Assembly (NCBI GenBank): GCA_001179505.1
Contig: CDMY01000363.1
Span: forward strand, 1 to 64,000
Length of the DNA: 64,000 nucleotides
Source of the DNA: Vitrella brassicaformis
Taxonomy: Eukaryota > Sar > Vitrellaceae
Direction: 5' to 3'
A program made the translations under genes and the position numbers. The notes under the pieces are model-generated. The model was given only the letters and a program-made list of their open reading frames with translations, did no database searches and was not told the DNA's origin. Every line of letters starts with the position of its first letter. Within the stretch, counting starts at the first letter, position 1. This document shows, one piece after another, positions 24,401 through 36,078 of this stretch.

Positions 24401-26421
24401 AGCGCGAGAAGCGGCTGCGTCAGTGGGCCGAGACCCTCAAGGCACAGCAGCAGGCCGCTGAGGACTCCGTGCTCAAGGCAGAAAGGAGAATTCGCGAGGC
24501 TGAAAGCCACGTCGCTGAAGAAAAGTGAGCGAATGGACACACACACACACACACACACACAACACATTCAGGCTCCCTCTGCACACACCGTCCCTTGTCT
24601 GCATGCCTATGTGCAGGCGTAAGTTGGTGCAGGATCTCCGCCTGGCCGCCAGGGGCAAGGAGGACGTCGAGAGCGCACAGCTGGTACACTTGACACAACA
24701 CCACACAACACAACACGCCGCCACTTACAACACACAATCCACCCACCCGGGCTTGTCTGTTGGTTGCCTCCACTGACGCAGCGCTTTGCGGGGGAGCGTG
24801 CGCAGATAGACGAGGAGCGTCAGCGTGTCCACGCCATGAAGAAGCGCGTGGCGGCCGTGGCGCTCGAGGTGCAGCAGAAGAGCCAGGAGCTCGTCGGCAT
24901 GTACCTCGACATGAAGACAGAGGCACGGCGCGTCTACAACCTCAAAAACCAAATCAAAGAGGCAAGAACGCCCCTCACTCCTCACCACCAGCTGAGCTGA
25001 AATGGGTGGATCGGTCGGTGTCTGATGTCCCTCTCCTGTCTGTGCAGGGTGAGCAGGACTATTCCGACCGCCTGGCGACTCTGCGCGGCCTCCACATAGA
25101 CCTAGAGAAGCGAAAAAGCGACTTGTTCCGGCTCGACGAGCACCGCCAGCAGCAGCGGTGGGTGGACTTCGCCAACGCCGTGCACCTCGCAAAGCCATCC
25201 AAGTCGCGGCCCTCGCCGCCAGCCGTCCCCCTGCTGCCCCTGACCGAGGCGGGCACCAAGGGCGAGAGGACAGACGAGGGCAGGGGGATGGACACAACGG
25301 CCCCCACACGGCCCACGACATCACCTGGGACGCACCTGGTGGCCTCGGCGACCAGCCGCGAGAATGAGGGCAAGACCGGCGAGGTGAGTGAGTGAGTGAG
25401 CCACATGAAGGAGGATGATTTCTCGATTGGCACTGTCTGTGTGTTGGTCAGGGTGAAGGTGGCGTGGCGCTGCCGTCGATGTCGGTGAGGGCGGTGGGCG
25501 ACCGGTCGCGGGGCCTGCAGGAGCACCTCAAGGTGTGGGACAACGAGCTACGCCAGATGAAGAACTTCCTCGTTGACATCAAGTAATCGCCCACACACCG
25601 ACACCCACACCCACACCCACACCCACACACAAGCCAAGCCAATATCTCCTTGTATTATGCAGGCTCGACATAGCTGCTGGAGGTCCTCCTGGGCCTGATG
25701 AGGATGAGCATGTAGATGAGGCCCTGATAGACGAGGATGAGGGCGAGGTGGAGCGTGGGCCGGTGCTGCTGCCCGAGAAGGTAGGCGGTGTGGAGGTGCG
25801 GCCGCTGGCCAAGCCTGACATTGGCCACCGGGTGGAGCCGCCGCCACTGCCGTCATCTGCAGCACTCAGATGTAAGCAGGGAGAGGGGAGCAGGGAGGCT
25901 GAGGTGTACAATGATGATGGAATAGGTTGAGGAGGGCGTCTGCACGCCCTTTGACTGCTACTATGGTCACAATTCGCTGAGCAACTCACACCAGCATACA
26001 TAGCCCACCCACCGTCTTCCCTCAACAACGAATTCTGCTTTATCTCTCTTTTTCTCTCTCTCTCTGTGTGTGTGTGTGTGTGTGATCAGACTTTCCCTCG
26101 TCCAAGGCCCGTTCTCTTCTGGAGAGCTTTGACGTCACCCAGCCCAGCCCGTCCACCCCCACCCCCACCCTGACACGGCAGCCCCCCTCATCAGCGGTCG
26201 GCATGCGCATCAACGTGCCCTCCCCCGACCCATCTGACCACCACATGCCCTCTCGCACATCGCTTTCATTCTCGGTCACACCACAGTCGTCCGTGGCGGC
26301 CTCACACCTGCCGTCCCACAGCCAGAGTGTGCTGCCGGGTGGTGAGACGGGCCAGGGGTCTCGGAGCGCTTCGCTGAAGAGCTTGGAGCCGCTGCAGATG
26401 CCAGGGGGGAGCGGGGCGTAG
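21414..26421 (+). CDS. Long coiled-coil protein, FBF1-like (transition fibre) candidate
   Basis: Exon 1 (21414-21497, too short to stand out) encodes MKSGGAGREDEQRKALRNLG and ends at a GTAAGC donor. Exon 2 starts at 21590 with KSVSERQQVPKQVVGPDPLN. Then follow an EEEERRLREENARLEAEI helix, a 300-residue Pro/Ala/Ser-rich disordered region, and from about 22950 a continuous coiled coil over ten exons to about 25160 (for example VHAMKKRVAAVALEVQQKSQ; DYSDRLATLRGLHIDLEKRK). The tail is acidic then Pro/Ser-rich, ending at TAG 26419-26421. The disordered N-terminus, DPLNEL motif and C-terminal coiled coil with the VAxxALxxxxK pattern resemble FBF1, which anchors cilia at transition fibres. That would fit a flagellated life stage. 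Coiled coils attract false matches, so the assignment is tentative; the gene itself is clear. Confidence 0.6.
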
Positions 26422-26855
26422 GTAGGATTGTAGCTACTGCTTGATGGAATGAATGCAGTGTGTCATGTACAGTGGATCGACGGTCGTGATTGGCATGTGT
26501 GTGGATTCACTTTGCGTGGGTGGCTGCGAGTGTCGACGGCATCGAACTGTATTAGTCGATTCAGCGAGGGATGAATGGTCTCTGCCAGCCATTGCTGCAT
26601 CCGAGAAACTGCTGAGTCCATGGCAGATAGAACAACACTCAACCACCACTCGACAGACACAACACACATGCACATGCACCATTCCATTCAGTCTCCTGGC
26701 CTCCCTCACACACACGGACGGATCCATGCATGTGTGCAGGCATCGTCGTGAATGTAGGTGAGTGACCGAGGGAGGCCTCTTGCTTTTCGCATCTCTATAT
26801 CAATCAATCAATGAGCAGTAGAAGAAACGACACACGCCCCATCCCCCCTCCCCCC
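26422..26855. other. Convergent intergenic region up to the gap
   Basis: This is the 3' flank of the coiled-coil gene. No coding signal is seen. It ends in a CCCCCTCCCCCC run at the gap edge. Confidence 0.5.
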
Positions 26856-27155
26856 NNNNNNNNNNNNNNNNNNNNNNNNNNNNNNNNNNNNNNNNNNNNN
26901 NNNNNNNNNNNNNNNNNNNNNNNNNNNNNNNNNNNNNNNNNNNNNNNNNNNNNNNNNNNNNNNNNNNNNNNNNNNNNNNNNNNNNNNNNNNNNNNNNNNN
27001 NNNNNNNNNNNNNNNNNNNNNNNNNNNNNNNNNNNNNNNNNNNNNNNNNNNNNNNNNNNNNNNNNNNNNNNNNNNNNNNNNNNNNNNNNNNNNNNNNNNN
27101 NNNNNNNNNNNNNNNNNNNNNNNNNNNNNNNNNNNNNNNNNNNNNNNNNNNNNNN
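26856..27155. other. Assembly gap of exactly 300 N
   Basis: Positions 26856-27155 are all N. The left edge is a C-rich homopolymer tract, a likely cause of the break. The size may be nominal. Confidence 0.99.
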
Positions 27156-27229
27156 CTCTTACGCACATCGCCTCATTGCGCCTGTACACAAGACCATGCA
27201 CGCACGCCAATCCCTCCATGAAGGACACG

Positions 27230-29532
27230 TCAACCGAGACTGCTTGTCATCCCTGGAAGTGGGCTGCGCGCGATGCTGCGGGAGTTGTGCACCGATACTG
27301 CAAGACAAGACAGCAAATGAGCATCCATGTTCAATCCAATGCACGTGTGTGCACAAGCAGGATGTCTCCTTACGCGTGACATCTTCAGGGCATTTCTCGT
27401 CGGCATCAACCGGCGACCTCAGCTGCCAAGCGTCTTCCGCACCAGCAGGCACAGCCACCATCTCAGGGGCCACATCAGCGGTTTTGGCGGCCTCGTCGAT
27501 GGCCTTGAGCACCCATCTGTGCCGCGTCCCGTGACGCACCTCCCCCGCTTCAGCATTGACAGTGCTGCTGGCGGCGGCCTTTGCGTCCCGCTCCTGCTTG
27601 GCAGCGATAGCCTTTGAGATGATGTTGGTCTTGAAGCCGTAGCCCGGCCGGGTGTGGCCCACACGCCCGGGAGACCACGTCACGAAGAAGCGAAAGCTGA
27701 GGGAGGAAGGAACAAGGGCAATAAGATGCGAGGACATTTGGTCGATCGGTGGGTGTATTTGTGTTGACTTACAATTTTCCGTCTTGGAATTGCTTGACCA
27801 GCTCCGGGTCCACCTGCTCTAGACCGGCTGCCGTGCTCGCAGCAGCAGCATAGAAGATGGTCTCCACCTTGTAGGTGCGGATGTTCCCCCAGTCGGGTGT
27901 GCCCTCGATGTGGTCGGCCCCCCAGCCCTCCATCACAAATGACCAGCCGCTCGGGTACGACAGCCACTGAGGCACCGCCTCGCCATTGAGCAAATCGGAA
28001 CGCTTCTCGCAAAAGTGACGCAAATACTGACACAAACAACAACAGCAGGCAGGCAGGCAGACAGAGAACGACATATATGTTTTCTCTCTGTCTGTGTGTC
28101 CTCTCTCTCTGTGTCACACGTGCCGCGCCCACGTCATAGAGCTTGACAGCGAAGTGTGCCATCCACTCTTTGTGTGTCTTGCCCTGCGGATAGGCCCTCT
28201 CGTTTTGCCCTGGTGGTAAGCCCGGTGAGGACGCCACACTCGACGGACGGCTGGTGGCCAAGGACGGCGTGCGATTGGTCGACCTCCTGGAACGCTCCGG
28301 CTCAGAAGGCTCTTCCAGCACCAACGCCCGCCGCCTTCGTGAGCGAGACCGATCATTTTTCTCCTTCTCCTCCTTCTCCTCCTTGACCTCCTGCTTGTCC
28401 ACCGCCTCACTCCTCAGCCGCGACGGGCGATTGCGGCGGCTCTCGCGGGCCCCCCTCTTGGCACGCGGACCGGCGATCTCGGTCCAGGTGGGGTAGGGCA
28501 GATCCTCTGTGACATCATCCGCCATAGCCGCCGCCGCCGTCGCCGCACGACCCCCCCTGGCGGCCACTTTGGCCTTGGCCGTGGAGGACCGTGGGTTGGC
28601 CTTGCTGGGCACCTGCAGCGGCTTTGGGCGCGGCCTGTTGGGGGAGGGCTGGCCGAGGATGATCGACGGGGGAGCCTTGCTGCCGTGGGGGCTGGTGGTC
28701 TGGGGAGGCGTGGCAAATGGCGTGGGGTACACTGAAAGGGAGCAACAACGGCAGCAGGAGAACAAGTGCACACTTGATCACACGCCCGTTTTCTTCCCTC
28801 TGTCCTCTACCTGAGGTACCGTTAGGCGTCCCCCCGTTGTGCTGGCCGCGACCCTGACGGCCACCGTCGGCCTCGATTTTCACGGATGGCGACGGCACGT
28901 GATTGGGTGCCTTATCATCAGCGACGGCGGCGGCTGCCTGCTTGCGTTGCTGGCGGCGCTCCTGTCGCTCAAGCCTTATCTTCTGGATCGTCGACGCACC
29001 GAACTGGACATGCCAGTCGAACTCTCCAAGCTCGACAGTGTCCCTCTGTGGGAAGTCCCTCAGGTGCCGGAGAGCCCGCATGGCCGTGAGGGCGCCATCG
29101 AGGGTCCGGAAGTCGACACAGAAGGCACTCTCGTTGTCAGGCGGGGGAGGGAACCGAACCCCGATACCTTCCAACTCGCCGTACTGCTGGAAGTACTCGC
29201 GCAGTTGTAGTCGTGAGTAGTCACCTGGACGACCAGCGGCCCACACAGTATAGCAATTCTCGCTGTCAAACTCCACCTGAGGGACAGAAAAGGAAAACCA
29301 TGCACGCATTGTGTGTGAAGCCCACATCATGAAGTGAGGCTCTCACGCTTGTCACGAGCCGACTGAGAGGCATGTGGTCGACGGAGTATGTGCTCCTACG
29401 TACCTCTGGGAGCCTCTCGGCCTCCGTTGCCTCCCTCTTTTTGTCTTCGGGTCCTTTCCTGACTCTCGCGGCGAGTGAGGACAGAGGGAGCGGCAGAGGA
29501 GGAACGAGAGAGACCGAATGGTTCGCTGCCAT
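27230..29532 (-). CDS. RRM-type RNA-binding protein
   Basis: Exon 1 starts at ATG 29532 (MAANHSVSLVPPLP) and ends at a donor near 29404. The next exon (from 29279) encodes an RRM-like fold: NCYTVWAAGRPGDYSRLQLR (RNP2-type strand and helix), YFQQYGELEGIGVRFPPPPD, ESAFCVDFRTLDGALTAMRA (RNP1-type strand and helix). A basic, Gln-rich helix follows, then a Pro/Ser/Arg-rich region with an RSRSRRRR patch. Then comes a second folded block (KTHKEWMAHFAVKLYDVGAA; YLRHFCEKRSDLLNGEAVPQ; WLSYPSGWSFVMEGW) of unknown family, and a helical tail. The last exon, after an intron with a GTAAGG donor, ends MTSSLG and a stop at 27230-27232. ATGs at 29631 and 29694 are possible but would leave almost no gap to the divergent gene. 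Splicing or RNA processing is a guess from the RS-like patch. Confidence 0.7.
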
Positions 29533-29581
29533 AGGGGTGCAACCCGTTCTGCCTCTACAGTGCCCCCGTCTTACACTGTCA

Positions 29582-29590
29582 AGCTCGCAG
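29582..29590 (+). promoter_or_regulatory. Candidate promoter motif AGCTCGCAG
   Basis: It lies in the 130-bp gap between the RRM gene (minus) and the RING gene (plus, ATG 29663) and is followed by a C run and GAGCTCGCGAAC. Shared with other divergent gaps. Confidence 0.4.
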
Positions 29591-29662
29591 GCCCCCCCGA
29601 GCTCGCGAACCGTTTTTTGAAGCTGCCCCATTGCAAACTCGCACGTTGACCTTCGAAGACGA

Positions 29663-32600
29663 ATGAAACGACCGGAGGAAGCCACACGAGTCATCCGCGG
29701 CTACTTAGCAGAGGAGCGGCGCGACGAGAGGCTGCTGCGGAGGGTTTTGCGTGAATGCACTTGAGAAGACAAAGAAGGGAACATGGAGGTGGGTGGAGAT
29801 TGTTGGCGACAGAGAGACGCTCAAGGTACAGTACTGTACGTGGATCATGGGAGGAAAGAAAGAGCCACGTGGATTGGATGAGTTTTGCAATACACGTGAC
29901 TGACTCACCAGGCACTGTGGTCATTCATCGGTGGCGACCACCCCAACCTGATGGAAGAGCCCCTTTTTCTGATCCACGAATGCTGCATGAAGGAGCAACC
30001 TGTGGCTGAAGTTTTCATCGACACTATCGGGGTGACGAAAAAGGAATGGGGCCATCGCATGTGGTCCATGCATCAAAGGATTCCAAGAAACGACAAGACA
30101 CTCAGGTCGGGCAGCGAGACAGCAGATGACGACGGTCACATTTCACGATTCTCTTTGCTGTTCTCGGCGCAGGATCTCCGTGGCCGCCATCGATTTGCTG
30201 GAGCACGCCGATATTGACCCGGACGTGCTGCTTGCACTTGCCGGAACGGCCTATGACCAAACTCTCCATCCTTTCATTCGCCAGGCGGCGAACATTGTCG
30301 TGCACATACAGAGGCAAAGCGTCGTCAAGTCCCAAGTCAAGCCTCTATTCTTTGCGGTACGTGCAGAGAGACGTGTGATGAGGGCTGAACATGATAGCTT
30401 GCCATCGCTGGGCCTCTGTGGTAGGTTTCAGACGTTATGAGCGGTCTTTCTTTGCTGGCATTGGGCATTCAAGGAAAGAAACGCCTTCCAATTGAGCCGT
30501 CTGAGCTCTCGGAGCACGTCAATGTCAAGCTCCCGACTATCCTCCGCTCGGCGAAAGCGGCTTACGAAGGCGCACAATTGACAGCTGAGTGCGGTGGTGA
30601 GGACAACATGGCTATCCTATCCGATGTATTTCACAGGACGTACAACAATGTCTCGCCCGACGTGCTGGTGGAGCTGCTCTCCGTCAAATGTCCAGCGATT
30701 CAGCTATCTGCACTTTTCCTTCTCGCGGCCTACACATCAATCTGTCGCAATCTGGATCGTGAGGTCAAGGGCTGCGGCAACAGCCATCCTCCAAGCTCAA
30801 CCTTTCTCGGTAGCGTGTGTGAGAGGCTCATCAAGGCCCGCGACTGCAGTGTCCTTCCTGAGCTTCTCCAAGCCGAGGATGACGCGCTGCAATCAATCAC
30901 AGGTGTCAGCCCTCTGTTGGTCCGGTCTGCCGTGGTCACTTTGTTGACTGACGCTCTGGCCTGCGGTCGGGAGATTCCTGAGTTCAATTTTGGCGGGGAC
31001 CTGACAAAGCCCTTCTGCATGGCACTGAAAACGGTCCACCCACCGTTTGAACAGCACTTTCAGGACCAGCACGGCATCGTTGGATGGATGAAGCGGGCAA
31101 TCATCCAAACAGACGGATCCGTCTTTTTGCGGCACAAGTGTATGCGGTTCTTGCTCGGGTGTGTGGTGGCGCTAGTGCAGAAGGAGAAAGAAGCTGTCAT
31201 CATCATTCCATCCCCCTTATGTGGGCATCTCATGGAGGCCACTTGGATCGGCGCGCTGACTACATTCCTCGTAGAACACAGCCTTGTACGGCCTGCATTG
31301 AAGAAGACACAACTATGGGACAGCTCAGCGAAGATGGCAGTCGTAATGCTGTCTGTCCTCAGAGAATTTTGTCCTGAGGCTTTGACGACTATTGCTGCAT
31401 CGCCAGGCTTCGAAATTTTATTGAAGACCAAACAAGAGCTGACTCCTGCGGTGAACGACTTTCTCCGTGTGACCCAGGAACAGATGACCGCAGCAGGCTC
31501 TGTTTCAGAACAGCAGCCTGCTAGCTCTTCATTTGTTTCCGATGAGACACATGATCGTCTGGCGCCGTACCTGGCCGAGGCCGAGAATATAGAGAAGACG
31601 TTATTTCACGGTGCCATCTGTGATCCAGCCCTGTTAGCGACCGGGCTTGAAAAAGTACGCCTGCAGGATAAACAATGTCTGAACATATGCATGCATACTG
31701 TTTTGTGCATGTCCTAGATGTACGAGATGACCCATTACCCCAACAAAGACGTCCAGGAGCACGCAATTCATCTCCTTGCCAGACACATGAATCTCTTTGA
31801 CCTCCCACAACCTCAGCCGAGCCGTATAAATCCATATCTCAAGACGCCGTCGAAAAGGCAGGAGTGGTTTGAGCATTTCTCCAGCCTGTTACTGGAGCAC
31901 CCGCAGAGTTTAAACCTCTACACTATCATCGCGTTTCTGCTTGTTGAGCCTGGGCCCTCTGGATATCTGTTCGCCATGAGGCCGCTCCCAGAGTTAAATG
32001 AGCAGATGGTCGCTGCAGTGAGGCATCAACTGATCAACGCCTCAGTCCTCACAACAATTGGCCCGCCACTGCTGATTCTAGCGGCGGCTGTCCAAACTGC
32101 CCCAACCGTCCAGGTGAGAGCATTTGGTGAAGAGACACCGTGTCCACCTTCCATGGAAATGTATGTCTCGTGTGTCACAGTCTTTGTTCGAGTCCATCGC
32201 GCCTACCCCTAGACTTCTCGTCGACGATAAGCGCGATTTCTTTCGGCAGTCTCCGGGCGGCGGCGGCGGCGGCTTCAGCGTGCCGTATACGGCGCTCGTC
32301 AGCATGTTCATGGACGCGGTCTTTCGGAAGATTGAAGACTTTCGGCGTACCTTGGGAGAAAGTGATTGGCAGAGGCAAGCTCAAGAGGCTTTTGTGGCTG
32401 TGGAAGAGGAGCTGCCGTCCGCAGAGTCGGTCTTTATGGCGTCTCAGAAGCCGGACGTAGTGCATCTGGCTTTCTTCTTTGAGATCTTCTTCAAGGCCAG
32501 CTCAGCTTTCGCAAAAAGAGTACATCAGCTCTTATTCCAGGACACAAGTGCGCTCAAGCAGGTCGCAAGGGGCCTGTCAAAGGTAGATAGAAGGAGTTCC

Positions 32601-34445
32601 AATGCATTGCGAAAGCCACCACATGAATGTGTACATTATCAAGTGAAATGTGTCCATCAGCCCGAGGCGGCAGTGTATACCAACATGTTGTACGTCCTGA
32701 GCGAAGTCCTCCAAACAGCCCACTCGCCTCTAGACACTGCCGGGATCTCTGAAGCAGACAATGCGCGTGAAGCTGATTTGAGGGTCTTAAAACGCGTCGG
32801 CCTTCTTGATTCCCTTCTTGACGGTCTGGCTGATTGCAAGGAGACACCAAGGCAGCTTGTCATGACGATTGTTCGAGCGCTTATAAGCGTCGTAACACTT
32901 CAAAGGGTGGATCAACAGAAGAAGCCCCCCTTTGGTGTCCTCTTGACATTTCCATTAGAGATGCCCTCACTTACCTGCTGCGAGTTGCTGCGCCAAGAGA
33001 GTAAGAGACTTGCAAAGCTTGCGGAAAGGCTCGTAGAGGTCCATTCGGATTGTACCAGCAGGAGCTGGCCTACGTCGGGTATGTGCACGACACACTGTTC
33101 TTTTAACTGATCATCTCGTTTATGTTCTCATTCCATCAGCTCGATTTTTCTGTTTCTCGCTTACCTGGTTCGTTCCGAGGAGGAATTGCGGGTAACATCA
33201 CCATCAAAGGAGCCTCTCGTGGCTCAGGCGATACTCTCAAGTCCGAAAACACAGAATGCCAGACGGCAACAAGGCAACAAGGCTCCGACGTCGATGGCTA
33301 TTAAGTTGCTGGAAACGGTTGAGCCGATTCTGGACAAAGTCGCGCTCGAGAAACAGGCAAAGCTCCTGCAGGAGCTGGAGGATGAGAAGCCAGACAAAAA
33401 AACCAACAAGAAGGAGAAAAGGCCGAGACACAGGGCTGCCGTGAATCAGGAAGCACAGCCTGCCTCTCAGTCGTCATCAGAACCGCCTGCCTGCCCAAGC
33501 GCCGCAGCCCACTCGGACTCACCTTGTTCAGCTGAAGCTGCACATGACAGGCGCCTTCCCGAGACAGGTGGTGATCTCGATGCAGAGGATTCGGCGGTCG
33601 ATGATGATCCTTGTCTACTCTCCCCTCAAGGGCCACACATCGACGGCTTTGACGGGCGAAGATGGCCGCTACATGCCCCAGCGCCCTTTGCCCCACCTCT
33701 CCCGCTTCGACCGCAGGCTATGCCAAATGAGGATCTGCCACTGGACGGCCTGGTGGACTTGCCATCTCTCTCCACGGGCGCAGCTGTGGCTGCCTGCAGT
33801 TGCAATGAGGCAGGGATCACGGCAGGGCCACCCGATGAGGCATTCGTCATCGGGTAAGGAGACAGTATCTCTGACGAGGGCAGGCCGAGGCCGAATACCA
33901 TAGTGTGTCTCACCTATGACGTGCAGGATGATGAGCAACCAGGTGGCCTCACTGCAGCGACAGATATCATCGCTGCAGAAGGAGTTGGCAGACACCAAGG
34001 CTCAAGAGACGGCAACATGCGACATCAAGAACCGGTACATTCACATCTTGCCTTTGATGGGCCAGCGACAAGATGTGGTTTCATCCTTCTCCCCTCACCT
34101 GTTGTCAGCATGCAGGAAATGCTCCGAGGGGCAGCGGCGGAACTGAAGAAGGAGAAAGAGGCCCGCACAGATCTCGAGGCTCGTCTTGTCGAGGCGGAGG
34201 AGCGGCTGAAATCACATCAGAGGGAGGCCGAAACGAGGCACGTCGAGGAGGAGAGGAAAATGGCAACGAGGTGTGGTGTGTGTCAGGAGCGTCAGTGTAA
34301 CGTCCGCTTTGTTCCGTGTGGGCACACATCGATCTGCCTCAAGTGCATGCAGTGCCACATGCTGAAATTGCCAGAGAAGCATTGCATTTGTTGTGAATGC
34401 AGGGGAGGGTTCACGTCGTGGGCAGTGGTGAAAGGGGACACGTAG
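29663..34445 (+). CDS. Helical-repeat protein with C-terminal RING finger (putative E3 ubiquitin ligase)
   Basis: Exon 1 starts MKRPEEATRVIRGYLAEE at ATG 29663. Exons at 29912, 30174, 30429, 31717, 32180, 32660, 33140, 33867 and 34108 follow with consistent phases. The bulk (about 1,000 residues) is leucine-rich helical sequence of ARM/HEAT appearance (for example SPDVLVELLSVKCPAIQLSA). A Pro/Ser/acidic linker (33,400-33,860), a coiled coil (QVASLQRQISSLQKELADTK; EARTDLEARLVEAEERLKSH) and a C-terminal RING finger follow. The RING has CGVC, PCGHTSICLKC and CICCEC as its zinc-binding pairs, encoded at about 34271-34420. A coiled coil directly before a C-terminal RING of this CGVC/PCGH type is typical of E3 ligases. 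One minus-one frame break is needed near 33037. Confidence 0.8.
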
Positions 34446-34736
34446 AAGTACATGTCTTGATGAAGCATACCAAGCAGACAGAGAGACACTGTGCCTTCTG
34501 CAGCAGAAACTTGATTCATGAGCTTTTATGTTTGTGTCCATCTGGCAGAAAGTCAATAAGAAAACATGCTCAACAGATGACCATCCAGACACTGCCTGCT
34601 CCCAGCCAGCCACCAACACACACATACATGCACACATACACACACGCTCGCACTCACACGGCTACAGCCGTCAGCAACCGTGCTAATGAATCCTGAGATC
34701 CCCACCCCCATTGGCATATACACCGTGCAGTTCTTC
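34446..34736. other. Convergent intergenic region
   Basis: This is the short 3'-to-3' gap with a CACACATACA repeat. No gene is seen. Confidence 0.6.
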
Positions 34737-35602
34737 TCAGGTGGCAGCATCGACGACGGCATCGGCGGCTCCACTCACCGCATTGGCTGCATCCTCACCG
34801 AACAAGGCCAACAGGCACGCGCAGCACGCCAACCCTCCCAACAACGCACCCACGCCTGACACACGCTCAGAGACATCCTGATGTGATGCATTTCATGCAT
34901 GTGGCCCCCCTGCGGCGTCTCTTCGGGCACTACTCACCACAGCAGGCGCAGCACTGTTCCTTGCGCTTCTGCTCGTCCGTGCGGCCCCCCTGGTCGTCAG
35001 TGATGATGTTCGCCTTGTACCTGCATCCACGGCATCAAAGAGCATCGCACATGAAGAGACGCAGGTGAAAGGAAAATCGTCTTACGGCTGTGATGGGCTC
35101 TCCTGCCCAGGTGTCTGTGTCTGCGGCTGCACAACTTGTGGCTGTGGCTGCTGATACATGACCTGCGGCTGCTGAACCTGCGGCTGCTGATACGGCTGAA
35201 CCTGAAGATGAACACCCAGATACAGACGAGAAATATGGCAATGAGTGTCTCCCCCTCCCTCCTCGCTCTGTTCCCCGGTCGAGTGTTACTTGTGGCTGGG
35301 GCTGGACAAACATCTGAGGCTGGGGCTGACCGTACTGCTGGGGCTGAGGCTGCGTGATGATATACGTCGTGGTCGTCGTCCCTGACGCAAACAAAAAATT
35401 CCATTGCCCCCCACAGTGCGTTCAAGTTTCTCTCTCTCCTGTCTTGATTGCTCCGAGGGTGGGTGAGGGTGGCCTCACCTGGTTGCTGCTGCTGGTACAT
35501 GGGCTGCGGCTGAATCTGTTGTTGGTAGACGGGCTGCGGTTGCTGCTGGTAGATGGGCCGCTGTTGTTGCTGGCCCGGCTGACCTATCACGATGGTCGTC
35601 AT
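34737..35602 (-). CDS. Gln/Pro/Tyr-rich protein with Cys-rich membrane tail
   Basis: Exon 1 (ATG 35602) encodes MTTIVIGQPGQQQQRPIYQQ and further YQQQ repeats. Later exons encode a QPQPQ-rich middle (TYIITQPQPQQYGQPQPQMF; QPQVMYQQPQPQVVQPQTQ), then YKANIITDDQGGRTDEQKRK and a Cys-rich hydrophobic end CCACC-GVGALLGGLACCACLLALF, closing with DAANAVSGAADAVVDAAT and TGA (34737-34739). A Q/P/Y-rich soluble part followed by a C-terminal Cys-rich hydrophobic helix is the layout of CYSTM or PLAC8-like tail-anchored stress proteins, but the resemblance is compositional. The junction at TGCTGTG / GCGTGGG is phase 1 and keeps frame. Confidence 0.65.
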
Positions 35603-35689
35603 GATGACTCAACCGGACGAAGTTGATACACGCAACGGGAAGCAGCCCAAGCCCCTTATTTCAGTCCTCTCCTTCACCTCTTTCGGCTT

Positions 35690-35699
35690 AGCTCGCAGA
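35690..35699 (+). promoter_or_regulatory. Candidate promoter motif AGCTCGCAGA with downstream CGTCGAGAATTGC
   Basis: It lies in the head-to-head gap between the Q/P-rich gene (minus) and the P450 (plus), 88 bp from the minus ATG. Ten bases later comes CGTCGAGAATTGC (35710-35722), also present after the motif at 43793. Confidence 0.45.
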
Positions 35700-36078
35700 C
35701 CCCCCCGATCGTCGAGAATTGCCGTTGGTGGCAGCTTTGCCGACTCCAGCACGCGAAGGGCCCTCTACAGTGCTGCCAGTGTTGTGTCAGCAGGCCTTGA
35801 ATCATGATCTTGAGAAATTGCGTCTAACGGCATCCCTCCCGCTTCGCCTTCCCTCCCGCCTCTCCATCGCATCGAATTCCGTACACTGCACCACAGAGAT
35901 GCTCCACAGTCCAGAGGGCGCCAGGGACTGAGGCTCTCGGCTGCCGAGCGGGTTTTGTCCACCTGGCCCTTGTCTTTGTGAAGGTCCTCTTTCCGCCACC
36001 CACCGCACCGCATAAGTAAGTGTTTGTCTGCTGTGCTGCCGGCTCCCTTCCGTCCCGCCACCCTTCTGCAGCCTCAGA

